Source: an uncultured Lachnospiraceae bacterium
GTDB lineage: Bacteria > Bacillota > Clostridia > Lachnospirales > Lachnospiraceae
DNA length: 64,000 nucleotides
Direction: 5' to 3'
Assembly (NCBI GenBank): GCA_910586255.1
Contig: CAJUHR010000005.1
Span: 1-64,000 of the forward strand
Shown: positions 41,376 to 50,847 of the stretch, piece after piece
How the letters are laid out: each line of letters starts with the position of its first letter
Numbering within the stretch: position 1 is the stretch's first letter
The notes under the pieces: generated by a model
Database searches by the model: none
Seen by the model: only the letters and a program-made list of their open reading frames with translations
What the model was told of the DNA's origin: nothing
Position numbers and translations under genes: made by a program

Positions 41376-42194
41376 TCATCTGGTTATCCGAATAAATATT
41401 TCCCGAATTCCTTCATAGAAGCCTACGGTCACAACCGTGTCCTCCCCCTCCTCCCCGGACACTGCATATTTCCTGAAAAAGGAGGTTGCCTCCGCCAGAG
41501 GATTTGATTCCTCATACGCCTCCGGCTCCAAAAGACCCAGATACCTGCACCAGCCCTTTATCATCCCGTCCGGTTCCAGCTCCTCCCATTCCTTCTGTGT
41601 CCGGGCATAAAACCCGTAGATTTTTCCGTCATCCGCGTCCACGTAGGCCTCAATCAGGCGGTTCTCCTTGCTGACGCCTCTCAAGGCATCCGACAGTCCC
41701 ACCTTCCAAACCAGAACATAGTTTGTTGGCTCCCTCACATCGATGGCAGAATACAACACCGCCTCATAAAGCGCCGGATCGATCTCCTGAACCGTCTCTG
41801 GCAGGATTTTCGCCTCCTTGAGATGATTTAGCTGCTGATTGCACGTGTCATAAATCTCTTCCCCGCTCAGCTCGTTTCCCCATACCTCCTGGTGATTGGG
41901 CACAAAAGCATAATTTCCCTTTGGTTCCTGGTAATAATCCGTCTGGCCCCCTATATCCGGACTGCTCTCCAGATATTCCTGGCTCTTTAGCGCCTGAGAC
42001 AAAATAAACAGTTTCTCTTCTCTGCTCAGCTTGTACCGGTAGCCCTCCCCTGCCATCTCCACCTGCACCAGATGAGCCTTTCCCAAAAGGCTCCGATCCC
42101 TGTGTTCAGACAATGTCTCCGGCCCCCATATGGATACTCCCACCGTAAAAATCACCAGCACAAGAAAGAAAAGACTTAAAAGCTTCTTTCTCAT
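41376..42194 (-). CDS. membrane-anchored protein of unknown function, last gene of a sensor operon
   Basis: The ATG at 42192-42194 follows GGAGATCATT and gives 272 residues. It has an N-terminal signal/anchor segment (KKLLSLFFLVLVIFTVGVSI). The rest is an extracellular alpha/beta region with NYVLVWKVGLSDAL and IEAYVDADDGKIYGFYART, which recalls PepSY-type domains, though I cannot assign it firmly. It overlaps the kinase gene by 4 bases, so it likely works with the two-component system, as a sensor partner or an output. Confidence 0.65.
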   Translation of the reverse strand: MRKKLLSLFFLVLVIFTVGVSIWGPETLSEHRDRSLLGKAHLVQVEMAGEGYRYKLSREEKLFILSQALKSQEYLESSPDIGGQTDYYQEPKGNYAFVPNHQEVWGNELSGEEIYDTCNQQLNHLKEAKILPETVQEIDPALYEAVLYSAIDVREPTNYVLVWKVGLSDALRGVSKENRLIEAYVDADDGKIYGFYARTQKEWEELEPDGMIKGWCRYLGLLEPEAYEESNPLAEATSFFRKYAVSGEEGEDTVVTVGFYEGIREIFIRITR

Positions 42195-43591
42195 AATGAT
42201 CTCCATTCTGCCGCCAGCACAAAACTCATACAGGTTCCCTTCCCCGGCTCGCTCTCAATCTCCAAGCGGCTTTTGTGAAGGGCAAGGATCTCCACGCAGA
42301 GAGCCAGCCCCAGCCCCGCTCCGTTGCGGCTTCTGGAACGGGATTTATCTACCATATAAAATGCCTTTGTAATCTTCTCCTGCTCCTCCTTAGGGATTCC
42401 CATACCATAATCTTTCACAGAAAAACGGTATTTCCCCTTTCCCATCCTTCCGTTGATCTCAATGACACTTCCCGGATCCGATGCCTTGCAGGCATTGTCT
42501 ATCAGGTTCATCAAAACGGATTTGATCAGGTTTGGCTCTGCCCTGACAATCCCATCGTCATATTTCAGATGAAATCCCATGGTCTTGTTGGACATATACA
42601 TGTCGTACAGATACTGAAACAAAACATCCGCCGGCACCATCTGCAGCTTTGGCTCTCCATGTCGGGTCACCATAATCTCCAGAAGGCGGAAAGACATGGC
42701 TTCCAGCCGTTTCCCCTCTGTATAGATATAATTGGCGGAAAGAAAGCTTTTCTCCTCGTCTAGCCGGTGAGAACGCAGCATATCCGCATATCCGATAATC
42801 GCTGTCAGGGGCGTCTTAAGCTCATGGGCAAAGGCGGCCACAAAGTCCTCCCGTGCCTTAAGCTCCTTCTCCAATGTGGCAATATTGTGTTCCAGTGTAT
42901 TGGCCATCTGATTAAAATCAAGGGTAAGCTGTCCTAACTCATCCTCGCTTACCTTCCTGGCCCGATAACTGTATTCCCCCTCTGCCATTCGCTTGGTAGC
43001 CCGGGTCAGAAGCCGGATAGGCCTGGTCAGCCAGGAGGCAATCCCATGCATTGTTAAGGTACCAAAAATCAGCATGAGAACCGTTACTCGCCGATACACC
43101 AAAAAACCCATAGACCGCTCCCGAAATACCTCCGTTACATCCCGCATGGTTTCAAGGTATAAGGCCCGGTCCATGGCATCGATTACCATACACGTCTGGA
43201 TGTAATAATGGTCTCCCGGACGGATAACCTGCCAGGTATTGATCTCCTCTGTGGTTTGGTGCAGCAAAAACTCATTCCCCTCAAAGCCATTGCTTTTGTA
43301 AATTGTCTGTCCCTGTTCATCCGATATCCGCAAAAGCCGGCTTCCCTTGTTCTCCAGATTGAGAGCAATCTCCTGGATAGTCCGATCTGCTAAAACATCA
43401 TATTTTGTAGGAGCGTTCAGTGCCGCTGTCTCAAAGGCAAACCCCAGAATCCGGCTCTCATCCATAGCCTGTCCCGTCTCCCGCTCCATGGATGTCTCAA
43501 ACACATAATCTACGAAATAATAACCGCTGATTCCCAAAGCCAATGCCAGCACAATGATTGTCCAAAGCAGCAGCTTAAATGAAAATTTCAT
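42191..43591 (-). CDS. sensor histidine kinase
   Basis: The ATG at 43589-43591 follows GAGGTGCCTCA and gives 466 residues. Two membrane segments (about 7-28 and 170-188) enclose an extracellular sensor. A HAMP region follows, then a HisKA domain with phosphoacceptor His256 in AFAHELKTPLTAI, and an ATPase domain with NLIDNACKAS, YGMGIPKEEQEKI and NGAGLGLALCVEI. It phosphorylates the response regulator encoded immediately upstream (4-base overlap). Confidence 0.93.
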   Translation of the reverse strand: MKFSFKLLLWTIIVLALALGISGYYFVDYVFETSMERETGQAMDESRILGFAFETAALNAPTKYDVLADRTIQEIALNLENKGSRLLRISDEQGQTIYKSNGFEGNEFLLHQTTEEINTWQVIRPGDHYYIQTCMVIDAMDRALYLETMRDVTEVFRERSMGFLVYRRVTVLMLIFGTLTMHGIASWLTRPIRLLTRATKRMAEGEYSYRARKVSEDELGQLTLDFNQMANTLEHNIATLEKELKAREDFVAAFAHELKTPLTAIIGYADMLRSHRLDEEKSFLSANYIYTEGKRLEAMSFRLLEIMVTRHGEPKLQMVPADVLFQYLYDMYMSNKTMGFHLKYDDGIVRAEPNLIKSVLMNLIDNACKASDPGSVIEINGRMGKGKYRFSVKDYGMGIPKEEQEKITKAFYMVDKSRSRSRNGAGLGLALCVEILALHKSRLEIESEPGKGTCMSFVLAAEWRSL

Positions 43592-44247
43592 TGAGGCACC
43601 TCTAACCGATATCCCACCTTGTAAACAGTTACCAGACACCGCTCCCAGCCCAGCTTTTTTCTCAGTCTCTGTACGTGGAGATCCACGGTTCGGCTGTCGC
43701 CGGAATACTCGCCTTCCCACACATTTTCGTAGAGGGTCTCCCGGAACAGAGCCACGTTTTTATTGCGGATAAACAACAAAAGAAGACCAAATTCCTTGTT
43801 GGTCAGCACCACCGGCGTCCCGGCTCTCATCACCTGCCTTGCCTCCACGTCCACCGTCACATCCCCAGCGGTCAAAATATTCTCCGCCTTGTTATAGCGG
43901 CGCAGCACCGCCTCCACCCGGGCCACCAGCTCCACCACATCAAAGGGCTTTACCAGATAATCGTCCGCCCCCAGCTTCAGTCCCCGAACCCGGTCTTTCA
44001 CCTCGTACTTAGCCGTAATAAAAATAACCGGAATCTTAAGGGGACGGATATATTCCATAATGTCATATCCGTCCACCCCCGGAAGCATCACATCCAGAAG
44101 AATCAGGTCATATCTGCCCTCCTCAATCATCCGAAGAGCCGTCACTCCGTCCTGCACCGTGGTGCAGTGGTATCCCGCCGCCGACAAATTCAGATCAATC
44201 AGGTCGCAAATCGGCTTCTCATCGTCCACAATCAAAATCTTAATCAT
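43588..44247 (-). CDS. OmpR/PhoB-type response regulator
   Basis: A 219-residue regulator with a receiver domain (VDDEKPICDLI; phosphoacceptor Asp52 in LILLDVMLPGVDG; Lys in YLVKPFDVVEL) and a C-terminal winged helix (VVLTNKEFGLLLLFIRNKNV, then YSGDSRTVDLHVQRLRKKLG). It pairs with the kinase downstream. Targets are unknown; the flanking genes in its own operon are the first candidates. Confidence 0.93.
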   Translation of the reverse strand: MIKILIVDDEKPICDLIDLNLSAAGYHCTTVQDGVTALRMIEEGRYDLILLDVMLPGVDGYDIMEYIRPLKIPVIFITAKYEVKDRVRGLKLGADDYLVKPFDVVELVARVEAVLRRYNKAENILTAGDVTVDVEARQVMRAGTPVVLTNKEFGLLLLFIRNKNVALFRETLYENVWEGEYSGDSRTVDLHVQRLRKKLGWERCLVTVYKVGYRLEVPQ

Positions 44248-45565
44248 ATTCTGTTCCCCATCCCCAGTAAGACCGGGCCAGCTCCACTAACTCCTCCATG
44301 GTGGTCTCCTCCGTGCACTGATACCGGCTTTTAAACTCCGTATCCGTCAGAAAGCCCCCTGTCCTCTGGTAATAAATTGTATAATCCTTTTCTGTCATCA
44401 TTTCCCCTGCCGGTGTGTCCAGGGTGTATCGGGCCAGAATCGTCAAATCCTTAAGACCGTCTCCGTCAATATCCCTGCTGTCAATTGCCAGAATCTCATA
44501 CAGATTTTCATACTCTCCCATAGGCTGACCGCTCCAGGCAATATTCCCCTGACTGTTGATAAGATAAATCATAAAGATATGGTATTCTGCCATTTTATAA
44601 TAGCCAGGCACCACCAATAGCTCTCCCAGCTTCTCAAAATCCCGTTTAAAGGAATACCCCGTTTCCTCCACAAAACCATACTCCTTTAATTCCTTTAGAG
44701 ATTTTGCCTGGTAGAGAAATTCTGCGGAATTTCCTTCCTTAGCAAAGGAGGTAATCTGTCTTACGCTTTTGTTCATGGCCAACTGATTGATCCTGTCAGA
44801 CAGCCGCCAATCCTGATAAAAGCTTCCTTTTCCCTGAAACAGCACATCCCCCACCTTACAGGCGACCCCGGTGCCATCTGGTCTTGTATTACAGGTTGTA
44901 ATCAGCACCACATCGCTTAATCCATCCCCATTAATATCAGGGAAAGACACTGCCGCCACTCCCCGGGTCCCCTGCTTATACTTTCCCTGAAACTGACAGT
45001 TGGTCTCCAGACGTTCTGTACAAAAAACTACCTTCCCATCTTCCCCCGTAAAAAACAACACCAGCCTCCGACTTTCCGGATCCATGGCCGGAACCATAAA
45101 AACCTCTCCGAATTCTTCCATCACAAGAGGATAGACCTGCTCCTCTATAACCGCGAATCCTCTCTCCTCAATCTCCGTCCGGCTCTCTGCCGCCTCCATC
45201 CGCCCCAGAAAATCCTGGTACATCCGGGCCTCTTCCTTTTTTGTATCTTCTTCTGACAAATCTTCCCGTGTGCTGCCGGATACCGGATACCGTCTTTCCT
45301 TCTCTTCCTGCCGATTTTCTTCCCCTTTTTGCCGGGTTCTTTTCTCCTCCTGCCTGCTTTCCTCCTTCTCCTGCCTGCTTCCTTTCCCCTCCTGGCGGCT
45401 TCCCTTCTCCTCCTGCCTGCTTCCCGCCCATTTTGACGATCCTCTCCATAGAATAAACGGACATAGGGCGGCCATCACAGCAAAAAGCAGCAAGATTGCT
45501 GTCCTTCCCTTTCTCAATTTTCCTTTCTCTGGCTGCCGCCTGCTTCTCCCTTTCATTTCCCCCAT
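44240..45565 (-). CDS. membrane-anchored FG-GAP/VCBS-like protein, first gene of the operon
   Basis: The ATG at 45563-45565 after AAAGGAAGC gives 441 residues. A membrane anchor (TAILLLFAVMAALCPFILWR, about 21-43) is followed by a highly charged tandem repeat and an extracellular domain with two calcium-loop motifs, DINGDGLSDVVL and DIDGDGLKDLTIL, as in FG-GAP/VCBS proteins. It overlaps the response regulator start by 8 bases. An extracytoplasmic binding protein encoded with a kinase may feed signals to it. Confidence 0.65.
   Translation of the reverse strand: MGEMKGRSRRQPEKGKLRKGRTAILLLFAVMAALCPFILWRGSSKWAGSRQEEKGSRQEGKGSRQEKEESRQEEKRTRQKGEENRQEEKERRYPVSGSTREDLSEEDTKKEEARMYQDFLGRMEAAESRTEIEERGFAVIEEQVYPLVMEEFGEVFMVPAMDPESRRLVLFFTGEDGKVVFCTERLETNCQFQGKYKQGTRGVAAVSFPDINGDGLSDVVLITTCNTRPDGTGVACKVGDVLFQGKGSFYQDWRLSDRINQLAMNKSVRQITSFAKEGNSAEFLYQAKSLKELKEYGFVEETGYSFKRDFEKLGELLVVPGYYKMAEYHIFMIYLINSQGNIAWSGQPMGEYENLYEILAIDSRDIDGDGLKDLTILARYTLDTPAGEMMTEKDYTIYYQRTGGFLTDTEFKSRYQCTEETTMEELVELARSYWGWGTEYD
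45296..45421 (-). repeat. six 21-bp tandem repeats inside the FG-GAP-like gene
   Basis: The repeat encodes six seven-residue units, starting with SRQEEKG and SRQEGKG and becoming more divergent towards the end (NRQEEKE). It forms a charged stalk between the membrane anchor and the outer domain. Units this alike can change in number by slippage. Confidence 0.8.
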
Positions 45566-45646
45566 TGCTTCCTTTTCTATTCTGTGACAGAAGCGGCCAA
45601 AGGTTTTTAGCCGCCTCCTGTGACACGGATTGTTTTGGTCAGTCAA

Positions 45647-46309
45647 TCATAGCGACAACCGACCTGCTTTAAACAGTTCGGACACCACAGTCAGCGAATC
45701 CACAATCCTGGCTGCTTTCTCACGAAAGCCTTCTCTGGGATATTTCATATCCGGCACACAGATTACCGGAATACCGGCAGAAAACCCGGCCTGGATCCCT
45801 GCTTCCGAATCCTCCAGGACAATGGCCTCCCCCGGCGCTGTCCCCGCCTTCTCACAGGCTTTTAAAAAAACATCCGGATTGGGTTTTCCTCTCTCAATCT
45901 CATCTCCGCAGATTGAATCATCAAAGTATTCTGCCAGTCCTGTCTGTTTCAAAATTCTGTCCACCCGGTCACGGTTGCTGGAGGTGGCCACAATGGTTTT
46001 ATATCCATTGTCTTTTAAATATTCCAGCAGCTCTCTCAACCCTTCCTTAACCGGCACTCCCTCCCTTTGAAAGCGATCATCCATGTACCGATGTACTTCT
46101 CCCAATACCTTCTCCATGGGAAACGACCTGCCGTATTTTTCGTAAAACATCTCAAATACGGTCGGCAGAGGCAAACCTAATACCTGCTTGTAAAACTCTT
46201 CCTCCATAGTCAGTCCCAGCTTTTCACATTCAATTACATATCCCTCAAATGTAACCCGCTCACTGTCAATCATCAATCCGTCCATATCAAATATCACGGC
46301 CTTTATCAT
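45647..46309 (-). CDS. HAD-superfamily phosphatase, beta-phosphoglucomutase-like
   Basis: The ATG at 46307-46309 gives 220 residues. All HAD motifs are present: nucleophile DMDGLMIDSE (about residue 8), VATSSNRDRV, the Lys in ERGKPNPDVFLKA, and the acidic pair in VLEDSEAGIQAG. A helical cap follows motif I, placing it with the beta-phosphoglucomutase/sugar-phosphatase subgroup. Substrate unknown. It precedes the two-component operon by about 80 bases. Confidence 0.88.
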   Translation of the reverse strand: MIKAVIFDMDGLMIDSERVTFEGYVIECEKLGLTMEEEFYKQVLGLPLPTVFEMFYEKYGRSFPMEKVLGEVHRYMDDRFQREGVPVKEGLRELLEYLKDNGYKTIVATSSNRDRVDRILKQTGLAEYFDDSICGDEIERGKPNPDVFLKACEKAGTAPGEAIVLEDSEAGIQAGFSAGIPVICVPDMKYPREGFREKAARIVDSLTVVSELFKAGRLSL

Positions 46310-46359
46310 CTTAAAATCCATCCTTTTCTTAATCTGTATCCCTAAGGTTATTGTTCAGG

Positions 46360-46420
46360 TAACAATGTCATGATGTTGGGGTCAAAAGGTATTTTGACCC
46401 CATAATACCACGGATTGTCC
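46360..46420. repeat. dispersed hairpin repeat, copy 1
   Basis: CAATGTCATGATGTTGGGGT is followed by a perfect 10-bp hairpin (46378-46387 with 46392-46401, loop GGTA) and ATACCACGGATTG. A clearly related copy lies at 58315-58378. It sits between divergent genes, so it is unlikely to act only as a terminator. Confidence 0.65.
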
Positions 46421-46513
46421 CGATACTCACATATATTAGACAAACGGATTTACATCCGCCTCAAAAAAAGGTATGATAGGAACGATTTGATTTTACCAAA
46501 GGAGAACTTCTCT

Positions 46514-47512
46514 ATGAATTGGAACCAAAATCCCTACCACTCTCTTGATTATGAAATGAAGAACCGATTTGGCACAAAGGTCTATAAAATCGCCTTAGAC
46601 GGTGGGATGACCTGCCCCAACCGGGACGGTACTTTAGACACTCGGGGCTGTATCTTCTGCAGCCAGGGAGGATCCGGAGAATTTGCGGAACCTGTTTTCT
46701 CTGCAGATTGCCAGGACCGGCCTTCTCCCGGACTCTTCGGCCCGATGACACTCCGTGCAATTTCCTCCTCCGGCTTAGATGATCAGATCCATCGGGCTTC
46801 TGCGCGTATCCGTAAAAAGCTCGGCTCCTCCCCCCATGCCTACATAGCCTACTTTCAGTCCTACACCAATACCTATGCCCCTGTACCTTATCTGCAAAAT
46901 CTCTTTACTGCTGCTGTCCGTCACCCGGAAGTACAGGTCCTATCCATTGCCACCCGTCCCGACTGCCTTCCGGACGAGACCTTAAATCTGTGTGCAGAGC
47001 TAAACAAGATAAAGCCCGTATGGCTGGAGCTGGGATTGCAGACAATCCATGAAGACACGGCCGCCCGCATCCGCCGAGGCTATCCCTTAAGCTGCTTTAC
47101 AGACGCCCTACGCCGGCTGCGTTCCTACGGACTGGAAGCCGTTGTCCATGTGATCCTGGGCCTTCCGGGCGAGAGCAGACAGCAAATGTTGGAAACCGTT
47201 GAATTTCTCTCCCACCAGGATATCCAGGGTATCAAATTGCAGCTCCTTCACATTCTTGAAGGCACCGATCTGGCCGTTTTATATAAACAAAAGCCATTTC
47301 CGGTCTTTTCCATGGAAGAGTATATTGACTTAGTGATTGATTGTATTGCCCTGCTTCCGCCGGAAATGGTCATCCACCGGATCACCGGAGACGGCCCAAA
47401 AAAATTATTGATAGCGCCCCTGTGGAGCAGCAACAAACGCCAGGTACTCAATGCCATGACAAGAAGATTTAAAGAAAAAGGGATTACCCAGGGATGCCTT
47501 TTTAAGCCATGA
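46514..47512 (+). CDS. radical SAM protein, YhcC/TIGR01212 family
   Basis: The ATG at 46514 after AAAGGAGAA gives 332 residues. Cys34, Cys46 and Cys49 (TCPNRDGTLDTRGCIFC) form the family's spaced cluster motif. Further landmarks are QSYTNTYAP, ATRPDCLPDE, LELGLQTIHEDT and VIHRITGDGPK. The enzyme binds a 4Fe-4S cluster and S-adenosylmethionine; the family's substrate is unknown. It is divergent from the HAD gene. Confidence 0.9.
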   Translation: MNWNQNPYHSLDYEMKNRFGTKVYKIALDGGMTCPNRDGTLDTRGCIFCSQGGSGEFAEPVFSADCQDRPSPGLFGPMTLRAISSSGLDDQIHRASARIRKKLGSSPHAYIAYFQSYTNTYAPVPYLQNLFTAAVRHPEVQVLSIATRPDCLPDETLNLCAELNKIKPVWLELGLQTIHEDTAARIRRGYPLSCFTDALRRLRSYGLEAVVHVILGLPGESRQQMLETVEFLSHQDIQGIKLQLLHILEGTDLAVLYKQKPFPVFSMEEYIDLVIDCIALLPPEMVIHRITGDGPKKLLIAPLWSSNKRQVLNAMTRRFKEKGITQGCLFKP

Positions 47513-47600
47513 CGGCTTGTTTGTGTTGCCCCGGTTCCGGCACCAACCATCCCACAAGGTTTTCTCCCTGTACCGCCAGGTCTGCCCTTTGTCCCCAAGG

Positions 47601-48818
47601 TCATTCCCCGGATGCCGCCACAGTCCCGTCCTTCTCAAAAGACACGCCGTAGGAAATGCTTTCCATATGCTGAAAAAACTCCCGCCGCTTCCCGTCCTCT
47701 GTCAGCATCCGGGTATATCCTGCACCGGAAGTTCCCGGAATCAAACGCAAGACCAAAGTCTCCTCCTCCAAAACCACCTGCAACAGGGCTGTGCGGGGAA
47801 TTGAGCTTCCAAAAACAAAGTTTCCCAGACTATACACAATCGGTTTCCCCTCATAGTACTCGATTCCCTGCAGCACATGAGGATGGGATCCCACCACCAG
47901 ATCCGCCCCGGCATCGATCATCTGCCTGCCCATTGTTCTCTGATACTCCTCAGGCCTTTCCTCTCTCTCTATTCCCCAATGGATACACACCACCACAAAA
48001 TCATTCTCCTGCTTCTGTCTGGAGATTTCCTCCAAAAGCACCGTCATGTCATAAGCTGCTAACATTCCTGGATGAGCTTTTCCAGCCGCCCAGTCTGCCA
48101 CCGGTATCACCCGGGTCGCGCCAATTATGGCAATCCTTTTCCCCTTAAGCTCCACACGCACCGGCTGTCTGGCCATTTCCAGATCCGAACCTGCCCCCGT
48201 GTGAAGAATCCCTGCCTCATCCAACACCTCACAGGAATCAAGAAGGGCCTCCTGTCCAAAATCCAGGGCATGATTATTGGCCAGAGTCACCCCGTCAATC
48301 TCCATCTCCCGAAACAGAGATATCTTGTCCGTTGGCAGGCGAAAGGTATATTGCTTATCCTTTGCTGCTGTCCCTCTGTCACTAAAAGGGAACTCCTGAT
48401 TCACCAGGAAAAAGTCCGCCTCACGGATCTGTTTTCGATATTCCTCATCCAACACCCCATGAATCCCTCCTGCCTTTTCATAGGCATTGAGAACGTGGTT
48501 AGAAAGGAGAACATCTCCGGAAAATAAAAGGGTCAAAGGGTCTTCTTTATCGTCTGCCGGAGTATCTGCATCCTCCTCCGCTTCCTGATTGTCTGAAACC
48601 GCATTGTCCGGAATCATATCCTCCGAAATCACGATTTGCGATATGGCTTCTTTTGTATTATTTTCTTGTCCCGATTCTTGCCCTGTCTTGTTTTCCTGCT
48701 TTTCCTGCGTTATCTTATCCTCGCTGATACCTTCAATTTTTTCATATTTCCTTCCCCCGCACCCCGCAAGAAAAATAATCACAAGGGCAAACATCCATAC
48801 ACTGCATTTTTTTATCAT
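47601..48818 (-). CDS. CapA family lipoprotein (PGA_cap-type metallophosphatase fold)
   Basis: The ATG at 48816-48818 nine bases after GGAAGGG gives 405 residues. It has a lipoprotein signal with lipobox FLAGC. After an acidic linker, the CapA domain shows FSGDVLLSNHV, TLANNHALDFG, CIHWGIEREE and VGSHPHVLQGIEYYEGKPI. Homologues act in poly-gamma-glutamate capsule export or as surface phosphatases. With no capBC genes nearby, a capsule role here is uncertain. Confidence 0.88.
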   Translation of the reverse strand: MIKKCSVWMFALVIIFLAGCGGRKYEKIEGISEDKITQEKQENKTGQESGQENNTKEAISQIVISEDMIPDNAVSDNQEAEEDADTPADDKEDPLTLLFSGDVLLSNHVLNAYEKAGGIHGVLDEEYRKQIREADFFLVNQEFPFSDRGTAAKDKQYTFRLPTDKISLFREMEIDGVTLANNHALDFGQEALLDSCEVLDEAGILHTGAGSDLEMARQPVRVELKGKRIAIIGATRVIPVADWAAGKAHPGMLAAYDMTVLLEEISRQKQENDFVVVCIHWGIEREERPEEYQRTMGRQMIDAGADLVVGSHPHVLQGIEYYEGKPIVYSLGNFVFGSSIPRTALLQVVLEEETLVLRLIPGTSGAGYTRMLTEDGKRREFFQHMESISYGVSFEKDGTVAASGE

Positions 48819-48919
48819 GAACCTTATCCCTTCCACTCTGTATTCCCAATTGCCAACAGGCAGACGCTAATGTCTTTAAAATACCATGGCAAAAATTCTC
48901 TGAAAAATACAAATTTGCC

Positions 48920-49174
48920 TTATCGCCCGGCAAGCTGTGTCACTACCTTGATATCCAATCCCAAATACTTAGCTATTTTTTCCAATGACAATTTTCCATC
49001 TGCAATCATCCTCAGGGCAGACTTATGTTTTTCCTCTTGTATTGCCAGCCTTCTCTTCTGCTGCTCCGCCTTCACTGCCTGCTTTCTCTTCTGCTGTTCC
49101 GCCTCCACTGCCAGCTTTCTCTTCTGCTGTTCCGCCTCCACTGCCTGCCTTTTCTTTTGCTGCTCCAATTCCAC
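48920..49174 (-). pseudogene. C-terminal remnant of a PD-(D/E)XK transposase-like/Rpn protein
   Basis: The 84 residues end with ALRMIADGKLSLEKIAKYLG, the typical C terminus of the PD-(D/E)XK/Rpn family. The part before it is an 11-residue repeat (four units of the kind EQQKRKLAVEA, 49034-49165; 33 bp each). The catalytic N-terminal domain is missing. No other part of the gene is seen upstream, so this is a decayed fragment. Confidence 0.6.
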
Positions 49175-49358
49175 TGCCTTCCTTACGGCCTCCTCCTTTA
49201 TTTATTTTGTATGGATTTTTTAAAGCAGGATTTCATATAGAAAGAATAGAATCTTCGTAAGATGCAGCTCGCTGCAGAACCGGTCTCTCAGACCGCAGAA
49301 ATCTTTGCTTTGAAGATATTATATCATCTGAAGCCAGATAAAGCAATATTTATATAAA

Positions 49359-49631
49359 TCAATGTTGAAGGGTTTCGGCAACTTTTTTAAACCTCTCAAC
49401 ATCCTTTTTCGTTGTTACCTTGAAATTTTCCTCACCCCCTTCTGAGAGCCTTATGTCCATACCAGCCATCACCGCTGGCTCCGTTGACCCATTGACAGAC
49501 AGAATCCGATCCGGAAGCAGCGCCTTGTTGGCCTCATAATATTTTCCCAGCAAAAATAATACCGGCGCCTGCCCGGCACAGACACGCTCTGTGTCGGGCA
49601 GAGAACAAATCCTTTCGCTTCGCTCATGCAA
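49359..49631 (-). pseudogene. possible remnant of an IspD/TarI-type cytidylyltransferase
   Basis: The last 40 residues (PAVMAGMDIRLSEGGEENFK, then VTTKKDVERFKK) resemble the C terminus of IspD-like nucleotidyltransferases, in which a Gly-x-x-x-NxKxTT motif is conserved. The N-terminal two thirds, including the nucleotide-binding region, are missing; the preceding residues do not look like the family. It lies in a patch of other broken genes. Confidence 0.4.
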
Positions 49632-49831
49632 AAACAGGATCCAAATCCATAATAAAAAGCCAGGCGCTCCATTACAGATTAAGTCTGGCTTTTTTATTTA
49701 ATTCCATCGTCTAATTTTTCCAGAAAAGATGGATTCTCAAAATCATGTCCTGATTACATTATTTTTAAGAAGCATATAACAGCAAGCTTAAAAAATGCCG
49801 CTCTGCATTGCGGCATAAATTATCTCCATCT

Positions 49832-49884
49832 GAAAAGCATCCTCAGTGAAACAGCAAAGTGTTTAAATTGGGTTATACTAGTAC
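49832..49884. repeat. half copy of the 36.9-kb palindromic element
   Basis: AAAAGCATCCTCAG, TTTAAATTGGGTTATACTAG and the following TAC match the right half of the element at 36947-37114. The left half is absent. A separate small hairpin (ATGCCGC with GCGGCAT) precedes it. Confidence 0.65.
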
Positions 49885-49889
49885 AGCCT

Positions 49890-50726
49890 TCACATGGCCA
49901 GGATAATTCCTCCGTCTCCTGCGTATAATGTAGCAACCCCGGCCGTCTCTGTGATCACAATCTCCCTGGAAAGGCCAAGTCTTTCCAGCTCCTTCTTCAC
50001 CTGCTCGGCTCTCTCCTTTGCATTACAGTGAGCAATCACTGCACGCTTTTCCTCCCAGTCTCCCCGCTCACGGACCGCAATCTCACACATTCTGGCAAAG
50101 GCCTTTCCCACTCCTCTTGCCTGGTCCAGCTTGATAATCACCCCATGATCTGCTCCCATCACCGGCTTAATATTCAATGCCGTGGCAAAAAAGGCCTGCA
50201 GGCCCGTGAGCCGTCCGTTCTTGCGAAGGTATTCTAGGGAATCCAAAACAAAATAGGTTTTCTGCCGGTCACGCATGGCAAGGATCTTCTGAGAAATCTC
50301 CTCAAACCCCATCCCTATATCCGCCATGTCGCAAATCGCCATGGCCAGATTCACTTCACCGGAGGAGGCAGACTCCGAATCAATTATCAGAATATTCTTG
50401 TGGCCATGCTCCTCCTCATATAAATTCTTTCCCACCATGGCACTGTTGTAGGAACCGCTTAAATGGCTGGAAAGGGTGATCACATAAACATCCTCTTCCT
50501 CACATTCATATGCCTTCTTAAATGCCTCCGGGGATGGACATGCAGTCTTGGGACACTCTTTACTCTCTCTGACCAGCTTTAAGAATGCTGCCTGATCAAA
50601 GCCCTCGTTATCCACGATCATTGCATCATCTACCTGCAACGTCAGCGGTACAAGCTGAAATCGTAAATCTTCTCTCATCTCCCTTGTCAAATCCAAACAG
50701 CTGTCCCCGACAATCTTATAGCTCAT
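49890..50726 (-). CDS. DegV family fatty-acid-binding protein
   Basis: The ATG six bases after AGGAGG gives 278 residues, starting MSYKIVGDSCLDLTREMRED. DegV motifs are seen: KTACPSPEAFKKAY, YVITLSSHLSGSYNSAM, and a C-terminal domain with RGVGKAFARMCEI and GDGGIILAM. In Gram-positive bacteria such proteins (FakB) bind fatty acids and present them to the kinase FakA. No fakA lies nearby. Confidence 0.88.
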   Translation of the reverse strand: MSYKIVGDSCLDLTREMREDLRFQLVPLTLQVDDAMIVDNEGFDQAAFLKLVRESKECPKTACPSPEAFKKAYECEEEDVYVITLSSHLSGSYNSAMVGKNLYEEEHGHKNILIIDSESASSGEVNLAMAICDMADIGMGFEEISQKILAMRDRQKTYFVLDSLEYLRKNGRLTGLQAFFATALNIKPVMGADHGVIIKLDQARGVGKAFARMCEIAVRERGDWEEKRAVIAHCNAKERAEQVKKELERLGLSREIVITETAGVATLYAGDGGIILAM

Positions 50727-50847
50727 GTTCATCCTCCTGAAATCGCCTCTATATTACGTAGTTTTAATTACTACTTATTATAGCATATATTTCAGATATT
50801 TCAATACTCGGATGACAACATATCGCTGTTCTATCTATTTTTCAGAA

